Shown: positions 1 to 8,394 of the stretch, piece after piece
Position numbering within the stretch: the stretch's first letter is position 1
How the letters are laid out: each line of letters starts with the position of its first letter
NCBI GenBank assembly: GCA_003645845.1
Contig: QNCV01000060.1
Span: 1-11,166, forward strand
Direction: 5' to 3'
DNA from: Fidelibacterota bacterium
GTDB taxonomy: Bacteria; Fidelibacterota; UBA2242
DNA length: 11,166 bases
Program-made: the position numbers and the translations under genes
Notes under the pieces: model-generated
Databases searched by the model: none
What the model saw: the letters and a program-made list of their open reading frames with translations, nothing else
Told to the model about the DNA's origin: nothing

Positions 1-608
1 AAGTGCATAGCCGTCCCGCCCAGAACGAAGAGATGCCAGACGGTATGACTGAAGGGAATTCTTCGCAGTGCGTAGAAGACGGTTCCCAGAGTGTAGGACA
101 GACCGCCGGCAATCAGCAAAACGAGCGAAGTTCTGTCTAACGCGTTGATTATTTTCGGCATGGCGATTACCACCAGCCAACCCATGGCGATATAGATGAA
201 CACTGACAGAATGCGGAACCTGCCAATTGTGATGCATTTAAAGATAATCCCGGTGATCGCCAACCCCCAGATAATCCCAAACAACGACCATCCCCAGGCG
301 CCCCGCAGAGTTACCAGTACAAAGGGTGTATACGTGCCGGCAATCAGCAAAAAAATGGCGGAATGATCAATAATTCTTAAAATTATTTTCGCTTTCTGAT
401 GCTGAATGCTGTGATATAATGTGGAAGCCAGATACAAGATAAACATTGTGCTGCCGAAAATCGTATAGCTGACAACATGCCAGGCGGTGCCATACCGGGC
501 CGCCTGGACGATTAGTATAACGAGTCCGGCAATGCTGAGCAGGACACCGATACCGTGCGTTATACCGTTGGCGATTTCTTCACTGAAGGAAGCTTGCCTA
601 TTTTTCAT
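1..608 (-). CDS. trhA: Hemolysin III / TrhA (PAQR-like) family membrane protein, C-terminus cut by window edge
   Basis: This is a seven-helix inner-membrane protein of the hemolysin III/YqfA/TrhA family, part of the PAQR/CREST superfamily of putative metal-dependent membrane hydrolases. The family has been linked to membrane lipid or fluidity homeostasis; the haemolysin name is historical. About 202 residues are visible, starting at the ATG at 608-606, and there is no stop before base 1. The family is usually 205-215 residues, so only about ten are missing. Visible family signatures are NGITHGIG near residues 14-21, the SxxxH metal motif STLYHS (His66), DHSAIFLLIAGTYTPF (Asp81), and the C-terminal HTVWH pair (His188 and His192) followed by LFVLGGTAMH. 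Hydrophobic segments alternate with short loops throughout. No convincing Shine-Dalgarno site precedes the start. The REC-FHA gene ends 90 bases upstream with no clear terminator between them, so co-transcription is possible. The family assignment is firm; the molecular substrate is not known. Confidence 0.93.
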   Translation of the reverse strand, partial: MKNRQASFSEEIANGITHGIGVLLSIAGLVILIVQAARYGTAWHVVSYTIFGSTMFILYLASTLYHSIQHQKAKIILRIIDHSAIFLLIAGTYTPFVLVTLRGAWGWSLFGIIWGLAITGIIFKCITIGRFRILSVFIYIAMGWLVVIAMPKIINALDRTSLVLLIAGGLSYTLGTVFYALRRIPFSHTVWHLFVLGGTAMH

Positions 609-698
609 TATGCTGTTCGCTTTTCTTAATCGAAATAACTGCCGAAGATTAACGGATTTCCGGGATATTCCCAAAGAAAATATATTTGCGTAGGGTGT

Positions 699-1571
699 TC
701 AATTTTCGTTAAGAGTGATCCTGAACCGATAAGGCGATGATTCGGAACCGACGATCAGCGTGTTGTCGCCACTGTTCAGTACGGCTTTATAATTTGAGTT
801 TTTTTTCCCGATTAAATTACCGTTGACGATAGTTCCAAGCCGGCTGCCGTTGTCGAGGATGTAGTAGTGATCTTCGTAAAAATTAATCAGCAGATGATTT
901 TTCGAAACGTTATAAGGCTCTGTATCTTCTATCAGCAATTGACGGTCCACAAGCCTGTTCTGCGGATCTGCCGTTGCAATCCTACCGATTTTAAATGGAA
1001 ATCCTCTGATAACCAGCGTTTCGTTATGCAGCAATTCTATGGCGGCATCAGAGATTCCCGAAATTCGGATAATACCGGGACATGTTTTGTCAATTGGCTT
1101 ATGTTCTTTTTCAATTTCCGGCTGTGTTTTGATTTTCTCATGTGAATAATCACGGTTCCAGCGCAGACATAGGCTGCGGGCCATCTGGCAGATTTCGTCT
1201 TTGCTGGCTGGTTTATTCAAATAAAACACATCGTGTTCGAGAACATCCTGGATCCGCTCGATGGAATGATCATGGTGTCCGGTAACGATCACGATGAAAA
1301 TTCTGTCGTCGAAATCGCGGATCGCCCGGGCGGTTTTCAGACCGTCCCAGCCGGGACGCATACGAATGTCGATAAAGGCTACGCAAAACGGTTGGTTATT
1401 TTCCAGCGCCTTTTTGAATATTTCAACACCCGCCTGTCCATGATCGGCCGTAATAACCTCAAACGCCGTTAGCGACGTGTCCTGCCGGCAGGAGAGACTG
1501 TTACTTAAGAAATCGCTATAGAGATTCCTGATGTTTGCATCGTCGTCAATTATTAATATTCTTCTGTTCAT
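699..1571 (-). CDS. Response regulator: receiver (REC) domain fused to a C-terminal FHA domain
   Basis: This 290-residue cytoplasmic protein joins a phospho-acceptor receiver domain to a phosphothreonine-binding forkhead-associated domain. The REC domain (about residues 4-134) has the acidic pocket IDDD (Asp9-11), phospho-acceptor Asp68 in FIDIRM, the switch Thr97 in IVTG, and the conserved Lys120 in LNKP. A linker of about 40 residues follows. The FHA domain (about 185-287) shows GR (196-197), SKNH (Ser223, His226) and NGSRLGTIVNG (241-251), which are the canonical phosphopeptide-binding residues. I chose the ATG at 1571 because GAGGGG lies just upstream and the IDD motif then falls at the usual distance from the N-terminus. 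An in-frame GTG at 1607 would add 12 atypical residues. There is no DNA-binding or enzymatic output, so signalling is probably through protein binding. No partner kinase is adjacent: rlmD lies upstream and a TrhA-like gene downstream. Domain calls are firm; the pathway is unknown. Confidence 0.92.
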   Translation of the reverse strand: MNRRILIIDDDANIRNLYSDFLSNSLSCRQDTSLTAFEVITADHGQAGVEIFKKALENNQPFCVAFIDIRMRPGWDGLKTARAIRDFDDRIFIVIVTGHHDHSIERIQDVLEHDVFYLNKPASKDEICQMARSLCLRWNRDYSHEKIKTQPEIEKEHKPIDKTCPGIIRISGISDAAIELLHNETLVIRGFPFKIGRIATADPQNRLVDRQLLIEDTEPYNVSKNHLLINFYEDHYYILDNGSRLGTIVNGNLIGKKNSNYKAVLNSGDNTLIVGSESSPYRFRITLNEN

Positions 1572-1574
1572 TTT

Positions 1575-1580
1575 CCCCTC
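1575..1580 (-). promoter_or_regulatory. Ribosome binding site GAGGGG that decides the REC-FHA start
   Basis: On the minus strand the bases read GAGGGG followed by AAA and then ATG. The spacing is short (3-5 bases depending on which purines pair), but it is the only purine-rich anti-16S match near either candidate start. It supports the ATG at 1571 over the GTG at 1607. Confidence 0.55.
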
Positions 1581-1648
1581 GACTTTCTCAATATCAGACA
1601 AAATCACACCGCTATTTCGGCGTTCCCCCTACTCCCGAATTTGGAAGT

Positions 1649-1677
1649 AATTTAATTATTGTAAAATATTTTTTCAA
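1649..1677 (-). promoter_or_regulatory. Possible sigma70-type promoter for the REC-FHA gene
   Basis: Within the 174-base gap between rlmD and the REC-FHA start, the minus strand reads TTGAAA (1677-1672), a 17-base spacer, then TAAATT (1654-1649). This would give a leader of about 70 bases. The region is AT-rich, and an alternative -10 (TACAAT) lies nearby, so the call is tentative. The rest of the 1572-1745 gap shows no gene and no convincing terminator for rlmD. Confidence 0.35.
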
Positions 1678-1745
1678 GATGCAATATCTTCAACATCGGC
1701 ATTCAGGATAATCGGATAGACTTTTTCCTTTTAAATTTTACCTTT

Positions 1746-3164
1746 TTAACTGTCTGGCGCAGTCAGTTTCGTAACCACTTCGATATGCGGTGTATGGGGA
1801 AACATATCCACCGGTTGGATTTTTTCAATGACATAGGGCCTCTGTTCCAGCAGCATTTTGATATCCCTAACCTGGGTGGTGGGATTACAGGAGACATAGA
1901 CGATGGTTTTCGGAAGCAAACCGGCGACGAGTTTCACCAATTTCGGGTGCATGCCGCCTCGCGGCGGATCGATAATTAAAATGTCCGGAGCCGGGAGTTC
2001 CTTCAGCAGTTCCGGATTTTTTTGAAAGAGTTTGTCGAGATCGCCTTCAATGAACCGGGTATTACTGATGCCGTTTATTTCGGCATTAATATTGGCGTCT
2101 TTGACCGCGGCTTTGACGACTTCAAATCCAATCACCTGCTTTGAATTCCGTGCCAGAAAAAGCGCAATGCTGCCGGTGCCGCAGTAGAGATCCCAGACCG
2201 TATCCTCTTTTGACACGCCGGCGTAATTGTGAACGGTTTCATACAGTTTTTCGGCCATGACTGTATTTGTCTGAAAGAACGAGGCCGGTGATATTTTGAA
2301 GGTCAGTTCGCCCAGGGTTTCCAGAATGTGATCATTGCCGAAAAGGAGGTGCTGGCTTTCACCAAGCGTTGTGCCTGACCAACCTTTGGCAATGGTATTG
2401 ACAACGCAACGTAAATTATCGAATTTCGATTTTAATATTTCAACAAGCGGCGGAAAGAGATTGTGACGATCTTCATTAGTAACAATGTTGATCATCAACT
2501 GGTTCGTATTAGCGGCTTTGCGCAGGACCAGATGTCGTAAAAAACCGGTATGCTTTTTCTGGTTGTGGGCGGAAAGATTGTTTTGCAGAGCAAAATCTCT
2601 GACAATGGACAACACCTTTCCCGTCTCTTCCGGAGCAATCAGGCAGTCATTGATATCAATAGCTTTCCAGTAATTGCCCGGCGCCCGTAAACCGAGGGCG
2701 AAGTTTTCCGGCTTTTCCGTTTCAAAATTCTCAATCAGCCAACGTTGATCGGAAAATGCAAATTCCATTTTATTGCGATAACGGTAAATTCGGAGGGCGG
2801 GAAGGGGCGCTGAGACAGAGACCGACGTGAACTGTCCGAGATGTCGGTACAGATCAACAACCTGTTTATGTAAATATGTTAACTGAGCCGGGTAATCAAG
2901 TTGTTGATGGGAACAGCCGCCACAGTGTTCAAAATAAATACAGGGCGGTTTTCGGTATTCCGGTCCCTCTTCAATGACGCTCAGAACTTTGGCCTCGGCA
3001 AAACTGTTTTTAACTTTTGTGATCCGGGCATTAATCCGCTGACCGGGAACGGCATTTTTCGCAAAAATAATGAAGTCGCCAAGATGAGCGATGCCGGCGC
3101 CGCCATAGGCCAGATCGGTAATATTAAGAGCGATTTCCTGATGTTTTTTGACCGGTCTTTCCAT
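1746..3164 (-). CDS. rlmD: 23S rRNA (uracil-C5)-methyltransferase, RlmD/RumA (TrmA superfamily)
   Basis: This 472-residue SAM-dependent enzyme makes 5-methyluridine in 23S rRNA (U1939 for E. coli RlmD). An N-terminal TRAM RNA-binding domain (about residues 8-65) precedes the [4Fe-4S] cluster cysteines Cys75, Cys81 and Cys84 (C-x5-C-x2-C), with the fourth probably Cys174. The SAM-binding Rossmann fold carries FFQTN (296-300) and DLYCGTG (325-331). The motif DPPRGG is at 399-404. The catalytic nucleophile is Cys426 in VSCNPTT, and the general base is probably Glu462 in the C-terminal HTPHIEVV stretch. Length matches the family (about 430-470). No Shine-Dalgarno site is obvious before the ATG at 3164. 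The HD-GYP gene ends 42 bases upstream, so read-through from it is likely. Family membership is near certain. Whether it modifies U1939, U747 or both (as Bacillus RlmCD does) cannot be read from sequence alone. Confidence 0.95.
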   Translation of the reverse strand: MERPVKKHQEIALNITDLAYGGAGIAHLGDFIIFAKNAVPGQRINARITKVKNSFAEAKVLSVIEEGPEYRKPPCIYFEHCGGCSHQQLDYPAQLTYLHKQVVDLYRHLGQFTSVSVSAPLPALRIYRYRNKMEFAFSDQRWLIENFETEKPENFALGLRAPGNYWKAIDINDCLIAPEETGKVLSIVRDFALQNNLSAHNQKKHTGFLRHLVLRKAANTNQLMINIVTNEDRHNLFPPLVEILKSKFDNLRCVVNTIAKGWSGTTLGESQHLLFGNDHILETLGELTFKISPASFFQTNTVMAEKLYETVHNYAGVSKEDTVWDLYCGTGSIALFLARNSKQVIGFEVVKAAVKDANINAEINGISNTRFIEGDLDKLFQKNPELLKELPAPDILIIDPPRGGMHPKLVKLVAGLLPKTIVYVSCNPTTQVRDIKMLLEQRPYVIEKIQPVDMFPHTPHIEVVTKLTAPDS

Positions 3165-3206
3165 GAGAGCGTAATTTAGGGATTGATTATTTTGAGGGGT
3201 AGAAAA

Positions 3207-4928
3207 TTATTGGACAATATTTGGATCCACATCATCAATCTGAGAGGAATCCATGTTTTCTTTGGCGTATTCCAGGTAGAGTTTCTCTTTGACGAATATC
3301 TTGAAAAGTTCGGGGTCAATATGCCTGTCTTTGGCCATAAAGCCCATGATTTTCATGGCTTCGGAAAGGGTTTTGCCCTTCTTGTACGGCCGGTCGCGGG
3401 CCGTTAGCGCTTCGAAGATATCGGCCAGCGCCATTATGCGGGCCTGAGGTGAAAGCTGATCTCCTTTGAGACCGTTGGGATAACCGGTTCCGTCCAGTTT
3501 TTCATGATGACTTCCGGCGTATTCGGGAACCCGCCGCAGCTTTTTCGGGTAGGGCAGCTTTTCCAGCATTTTTATGGTAACCTTCACGTGATTATTGATG
3601 ATTTCGCGCTCCTCATTGGTAAGCGTGCCTTTGGGTATACAGAGGTTGACAATCTCATCTTCGTCGAGCAGATTCCGTTCCTTGCCGTTCATTACGATTC
3701 TGGTCTGGCCGATATTTCGGACGCGTTCCTGTTTTTCCGGTGCCATGAATTCACCGCCGATGTTTGCGTTTTCCAGAAAGGCAAAGTCCTCTTCAATCGC
3801 CCTGACTTTGGCTTTGTAATTTTCTTCAACGGTATCGGGACTCTCCGGGGATTCGCCGTTGGCAATTTTCAGTTTGTGTTCCAGGAATTCAATTTTGGCA
3901 TCCCGTTTCAGGACTTCAAACCGGGCTTTGACGGTGTTGATGCGATCGTAAATAGTCTCCAGTTTTGTGGATTTGTCCACCACATATTCCGGGGTAGTGA
4001 TTTTGCCTATATCGTGCATCCACGAGGCAATACGCAGCTCCTTCAGTTCGTCAGCATTAAAAGCCAGCGGCGCATAGACACCGTAATCGACTGCGTTGAT
4101 TTTTTCTGCAATGGCCATGGTCAGTTTGGCAACTCGCTCAATATGGCCACCAGTGTAAGGCGATTTTTCGTCAATGGCCGATGCGATCACCTGGATGAAG
4201 GATTCCAATAACTGTTCCAGATCGTGGATCAGGCGGGTATTGGTAATCGCAACGGCCGCCTGTGATGCCAGCGAGATGATAAGTTCCTGGTCAGCCAGAG
4301 TGAAAGGAATGGATTCCTTTGTAATCGGGTCAAGTGCATTCAGCAGCTGCAACACACCGATAATTTCATCCTCGTGATTACGCATGGGAACAACCAGCAT
4401 GGACTTGGATCGGTAACCGGTTTTGTTGTCAAAAGCCCGTGTTCCGGTAAAATCAAAGCCTTCGACGTCATAGACATCGGGAATATTGACCACCTCGCCG
4501 GTCAGCCCGACGTGAGCCGACACCATAGCGTGATTCGGTTTGCCGTCCTGCAGATAAAGCCGAACGGGATACCAGTCAATGGAATTGCCCGAAGTGCCGC
4601 CCATCCGGATATTCAACGAATCGGTCTGAACAATCTCAAACCGCAGGGAGCGCTCGTCGTCATTCATCATATAAAGCGTACCGCCGTCGGCATTGGTGAA
4701 ATGGCGAGCCTCTTCCAGAATCATTTCGAGAAGTTTGGGAAGATTGCGTTCGGCCGACAGAGCCGCGCCGATTTTGGATAAATCCCGAATTTGCCGACAA
4801 AGGGTTTCCAGATATTTTCTGACTTCGGGAGAGCTCTCACGTATCTTCCGGCGCAAAGTGTCGTTTTCGATCCGGCAGGAAAGGTCGGCTTCCGGAGAGT
4901 TTGTCTTATGGGTGTTTTTTTTCGGCAT
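3207..4928 (-). CDS. GAF and HD-GYP domain protein, probable cyclic-di-GMP phosphodiesterase
   Basis: This 573-residue protein probably hydrolyses cyclic-di-GMP in response to a signal bound by its GAF domain. A charged N-terminal helical segment (1-50) precedes the GAF domain (about 50-235), which has the typical LLEMILEEAR, GGTLY and LVVPM elements and ends in a QAAVAITN helix. The HD-GYP domain follows: GGHIERV (His262), WMHDIGK (His305, Asp306, Lys309), His447, the signature HHEKLDGTGYP (474-484), and ALADIFEALTARDRPY (Asp503). All HD-GYP metal ligands and the GYP loop appear intact. A charged, partly coiled segment of about 110 residues (around 323-433) interrupts the fold between HDIGK and His447, where classical HD-GYP proteins have only about 20-30 residues. 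No transmembrane segment or signal peptide is visible, so it is likely cytoplasmic. No Shine-Dalgarno site precedes the ATG. The membrane protease gene ends 63 bases upstream and rlmD begins 42 bases downstream. Confidence 0.93.
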   Translation of the reverse strand: MPKKNTHKTNSPEADLSCRIENDTLRRKIRESSPEVRKYLETLCRQIRDLSKIGAALSAERNLPKLLEMILEEARHFTNADGGTLYMMNDDERSLRFEIVQTDSLNIRMGGTSGNSIDWYPVRLYLQDGKPNHAMVSAHVGLTGEVVNIPDVYDVEGFDFTGTRAFDNKTGYRSKSMLVVPMRNHEDEIIGVLQLLNALDPITKESIPFTLADQELIISLASQAAVAITNTRLIHDLEQLLESFIQVIASAIDEKSPYTGGHIERVAKLTMAIAEKINAVDYGVYAPLAFNADELKELRIASWMHDIGKITTPEYVVDKSTKLETIYDRINTVKARFEVLKRDAKIEFLEHKLKIANGESPESPDTVEENYKAKVRAIEEDFAFLENANIGGEFMAPEKQERVRNIGQTRIVMNGKERNLLDEDEIVNLCIPKGTLTNEEREIINNHVKVTIKMLEKLPYPKKLRRVPEYAGSHHEKLDGTGYPNGLKGDQLSPQARIMALADIFEALTARDRPYKKGKTLSEAMKIMGFMAKDRHIDPELFKIFVKEKLYLEYAKENMDSSQIDDVDPNIVQ

Positions 4929-4991
4929 TACTTGTCAACAGTGGTTCTAATTTGCACAATACTGAACGTTTTCAAAAAGGAAATATTTTAC

Positions 4992-7900
4992 TTACCTTTT
5001 ATTAATTATAATCCGCCTGGCAACGTTTTTCAACCATTTCCCGATATTAAAATCCTTTTTCTCGGTTAATAACCAGATAATGAGAATCGTTACCAGGCAG
5101 AGAATTAATAATGCTCCAACGTAGCTATCCGGTGTTTTGGACGAAATGAGGTTTTCGGCGGTTTTTAGTGAGGTAAACATCAGACCGGTATAAAGATAAG
5201 CCGGAATATTGTTTTTCAGAAAATGACAAACCGATATCCAGAACCAGGCAATCAGCGAAGCATATATTATATAAAGAACAAGGTATTCACGGACATTATC
5301 AAAAGAATTTGGAATAAAAAGGGCCAGCAAAATAGCGGCTGTGATAACCTGAAGCCACTGTTTGGCAAGGATTTGCCGGAACCAGAAAATCACAATTCCG
5401 GCAATAGAAGCAAATGCGATGCTGCGTAATACAATGTGCAGAAGGGCATGCAATGCCCCAAAATTATAATTAATCGACCGGGGAATTTGGAAGCCGGGGT
5501 GAATAACGGCCGGTGCAAATTTGACGGCCAGCCAGTAGCCGAGATGCTGGATGGCAAAAATACCGCTGCTGACAAGAACTGCGGTAAAGATTGCATCGGT
5601 GGAAAAATGGTATCGACAATCCCGCCTTAAGGTGGTCTGACAACGGGGATATATCGTCGTGACAATCAAAACGAGCAGGAACAGCGCCAGCGTTATGGCA
5701 AGAACCCGCAGGAAGGTTAGCAGAATCCAGAAAATCGTCCAGACATGGAGGCCCCAGCTGGTATTATAGTTGATCAGAGCAATCGGAAAATTGATATACT
5801 CCAGAATAAGCCATAGTCCCCCGAGAATGGCACTTACCGTTAGCGGTGTTTTCCAATCGACACGGAGCGATTTAACCCGCCGGGTAATTTGGACAACGGT
5901 AACCACGGTGATGATTACACAGGTCAGAATTTGCAGCCATAGTCGCAATGAATCAAACAGGGTCTTTTTAGTTCGATTGTGTTTCCATTCCTCCGGTATC
6001 TTATAGGAGATACTGTAACCGGAGAGCTCATCTCCCGAAACGACGGTTCTAATGCGCAATCTGCCGTCACCGGCATTGGCGGGGTGCAAATCCCGGCTTT
6101 CCCAGATGAATGTATGCTCAACCCGGTTGGGCAGCTGGCGGGAATAATCCTCGATGAGTTCAAAATCCGACAGATTCAGACCGCGACTCGTCAGATATTC
6201 TTCCGCTCGGAAGCGGGCGGCGTCTTTATTAATGGAAAAGGCTTCGGCGTTTTCCGGCAGAAGATGTTCAAAACCGACGACGGATTTGTCGATGGGATGG
6301 ACGTAAACGTTGTACTCTTCCTTGTCCAGCGGGCGAAAAAAACGAATCTGCCAGGCGACGGAGTTATCCAGATAGCGGGCCAGAATGGAGTTTAAATTTC
6401 CGACGGTGCTGTTTTCCAGAATATAGCGGCCCTTCAGCGCCGAGTAATTATTAACAAGAGTAATGGTATTTCTAAATTGCTCAGGGTCAACGCCCCGGTT
6501 TCGTAAAAATTCAATGGCCGTCTGTCTGATTTCAGAGCGCGGTACAGGATAGCGGTAATAGTCGCCGATCTTTTCGGTTGGGACGGTTTGAATAAGGATA
6601 AAACCAATAATCAATGCCAGGATGATTTTTAATTTCCGTCCGGATAATTTTTGATAATCATTAATGTATGGCAGACAACTCTCTTCCGAAAAAGCCGTTT
6701 CGGTTTTGCTTCTTGGGGTGCGTGCAGATATATCCGTGAGCAGATCCCCGGTATCACGAAAGCCTTTATTTCTGAAATATTTGAAGAGACAATAGATTAC
6801 CGGAAGCAAAATGATTCCCAGCGCGACGGAGGCGCTGATGACATGATAAGGCTCACCGGTTTTGAACAGCAATAGCGATGAGTAGATCGCATCGACCATG
6901 TAATGCCAGACCAGAACAGTCAGAATACCGAATTTCAGGAAGACAAATCCCACCAGAATACCGAATATGGACACCTCAAAACCACGAATCCAGAACGGCT
7001 GATTGGGATAGTTGGCATGGGCAAACCCCCAGATCACCGCCGGTATCAATATCGCCAGCAGGCGGGATTTCAGCAGTTTTTCGACAAAGGGTATAGCGAA
7101 AAGGCGGAATGAAAATTCCTCCAGGACTGCCGGTAAAAATCCTCCGAAAAGAATTAAAATCCACGGGAAAGCTGTATTTAATGTGTCGGAATAGGAAATA
7201 TCGGCCGGCGACCAGGCGCCGAACCGTTTAGCGGTAATGTAAAACATTGTTTGAAAAGCCAGAAAGACAATCGCCAGAGTGATACCGATCAGGATACTGA
7301 AAAAAAAGTGTTTTGTCTGGAGCCCTTTCAGGGTAAATAATCGGCTCGGGGGTAATCGCCGGGGATAACGACGGACATAAATCAACTCGCCTGCGCCGGT
7401 CAAAATCGCTATTACCAGAGCCAGCAAGAGTCCCTGCAGAAAAATACTGACCAGAAAATCACTGTAGAAAGCCCCCGTGCTCCGGCTGATGTCAAAATGA
7501 AATTTGTACAATGGCAGCAGGTTTAACTCCGAGAGAATTTTGAAAAGGAATGTCACCAGCCCGAAGTAAAGCGGCGTTTTCAGAGAAATCTGTTTGCGGC
7601 TCAGGTAAACAATAAAATAAACGATGATGATCAGCATCAGGATGATAAAAAAGATCTGAGCAGTAGTGGCAGTGGTTGCGTTCAGGGAACGGAGGCGCTG
7701 ATAATCGCGGTTCCAGGTCTCCGGAACATGCAGATATTCCCGGTACTCGCCGATGGTGTTGCCCTGAACGGTAACGTCGAAACGGTAGGTGGCATCGTAT
7801 ACTTCAACACCTTTCTTTTTATACGTAAACCGATAATCCACGCGATTGGGTTTAACTTCGGTTTTATCTTCGATGAATTCCCATTTGTCGGGATTGATTT

Positions 7901-8384
7901 TAATCGTACCGGTCAAAAACCGATGACATTTACGCCGGGCCTCATCAATGGAAAGCGGCTCGGCCGGAGCCTCTTCGGGAATCTTGTGGTTGAACTGAGT
8001 AATTTCGCCCTTAGGCGTGACTCCGACATAAACCTCTTCCCGGTCGAGAGGTTTAAACCAGCGGATAGTCCAGTGCCATATCCGGAAATGGTTGGTCAGA
8101 AAATCATCGGCCTCCCGAATGCCCATCTCTTTTTCGATGAAAACCTTGGCGGTATTGTCAAATTCAAATGCCGAGGCATGCTGTTTGTCGCCGGGATCGA
8201 TCCCCATCTGAGCGAGAAAATCAGAGGCAATTTCGTAGGCTTCCCTGCGGTTTACCTGGAAATCGATGGTGTGTTCCGGGAAAGCCCGCTGATAATTCGT
8301 CAATTCGAAGATTCCCGCAGCGGTAGCCACCAGCAGGCAGAGGATAATAATGAAAAAATCGCGTTTTTGAAATTTTGTGTTCAC
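4992..8384 (-). CDS. Internally duplicated CPBP intramembrane metalloprotease with PepSY-like extracytoplasmic modules; second protease copy degenerate
   Basis: This 1130-residue polytopic membrane protein consists of two copies of a unit of about 570 residues. Copy 1 has an N-terminal membrane anchor (about 8-27), an extracytoplasmic region (about 28-238) of two PepSY-like modules each opening with an EAxxxAxxFL-type helix, and a multi-span CPBP (Abi/CAAX protease) domain (about 240-535). The CPBP catalytic motifs are EEFSFR (Glu422, Glu423, Arg427), GFAHANY (His456) and WHYMVD (His494, Asp498). A hydrophilic loop (about 537-582) leads to copy 2: anchor (584-600), extracytoplasmic region (601-812) and membrane domain (815-1107). 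Matching landmarks are KTPL (269/845), PLDREE/PLDKEE (112/685) and PNRV (179/752). In copy 2 the EExxxR position reads FASIAG and the two histidine positions hold other residues, so that half is probably inactive. The start is GTG at 8384 without a Shine-Dalgarno site. The family's substrates include prenylated or signal-peptide-like membrane proteins; the target here is unknown. Confidence 0.9.
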   Translation of the reverse strand: MNTKFQKRDFFIIILCLLVATAAGIFELTNYQRAFPEHTIDFQVNRREAYEIASDFLAQMGIDPGDKQHASAFEFDNTAKVFIEKEMGIREADDFLTNHFRIWHWTIRWFKPLDREEVYVGVTPKGEITQFNHKIPEEAPAEPLSIDEARRKCHRFLTGTIKINPDKWEFIEDKTEVKPNRVDYRFTYKKKGVEVYDATYRFDVTVQGNTIGEYREYLHVPETWNRDYQRLRSLNATTATTAQIFFIILMLIIIVYFIVYLSRKQISLKTPLYFGLVTFLFKILSELNLLPLYKFHFDISRSTGAFYSDFLVSIFLQGLLLALVIAILTGAGELIYVRRYPRRLPPSRLFTLKGLQTKHFFFSILIGITLAIVFLAFQTMFYITAKRFGAWSPADISYSDTLNTAFPWILILFGGFLPAVLEEFSFRLFAIPFVEKLLKSRLLAILIPAVIWGFAHANYPNQPFWIRGFEVSIFGILVGFVFLKFGILTVLVWHYMVDAIYSSLLLFKTGEPYHVISASVALGIILLPVIYCLFKYFRNKGFRDTGDLLTDISARTPRSKTETAFSEESCLPYINDYQKLSGRKLKIILALIIGFILIQTVPTEKIGDYYRYPVPRSEIRQTAIEFLRNRGVDPEQFRNTITLVNNYSALKGRYILENSTVGNLNSILARYLDNSVAWQIRFFRPLDKEEYNVYVHPIDKSVVGFEHLLPENAEAFSINKDAARFRAEEYLTSRGLNLSDFELIEDYSRQLPNRVEHTFIWESRDLHPANAGDGRLRIRTVVSGDELSGYSISYKIPEEWKHNRTKKTLFDSLRLWLQILTCVIITVVTVVQITRRVKSLRVDWKTPLTVSAILGGLWLILEYINFPIALINYNTSWGLHVWTIFWILLTFLRVLAITLALFLLVLIVTTIYPRCQTTLRRDCRYHFSTDAIFTAVLVSSGIFAIQHLGYWLAVKFAPAVIHPGFQIPRSINYNFGALHALLHIVLRSIAFASIAGIVIFWFRQILAKQWLQVITAAILLALFIPNSFDNVREYLVLYIIYASLIAWFWISVCHFLKNNIPAYLYTGLMFTSLKTAENLISSKTPDSYVGALLILCLVTILIIWLLTEKKDFNIGKWLKNVARRIIINKR

Positions 8385-8394
8385 GCTGATTAAT

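Noticed and set aside
662..672. Short palindrome GGGATATTCCC in the gap between the REC-FHA and TrhA-like genes
   Set aside because: Four-base arms with a three-base loop and no T-tract; too short for a terminator and not repeated elsewhere as an operator.
1572..1607. Alternative upstream GTG start for the REC-FHA gene
   Set aside because: It adds 12 residues before the receiver's first strand, has no ribosome site, and the ATG at 1571 has GAGGGG upstream.
3504..4211. Open frame of 235 codons on the plus strand opposite the GAF/HD-GYP gene
   Set aside because: The minus-strand frame has intact GAF and HD-GYP motifs; the plus-strand translation has no recognisable domain and follows from the codon bias of the real gene.
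4933..4938. Perfect TTGACA box just upstream of the GAF/HD-GYP start
   Set aside because: It ends only four bases before the ATG, leaving no room for a -10 element and transcription start before the gene.
7728..8393. Open frame of 221 codons on the plus strand opposite the N-terminal part of the membrane protease
   Set aside because: The minus-strand frame shows the duplicated PepSY-like module matched elsewhere in the same protein; the opposite frame is incidental.
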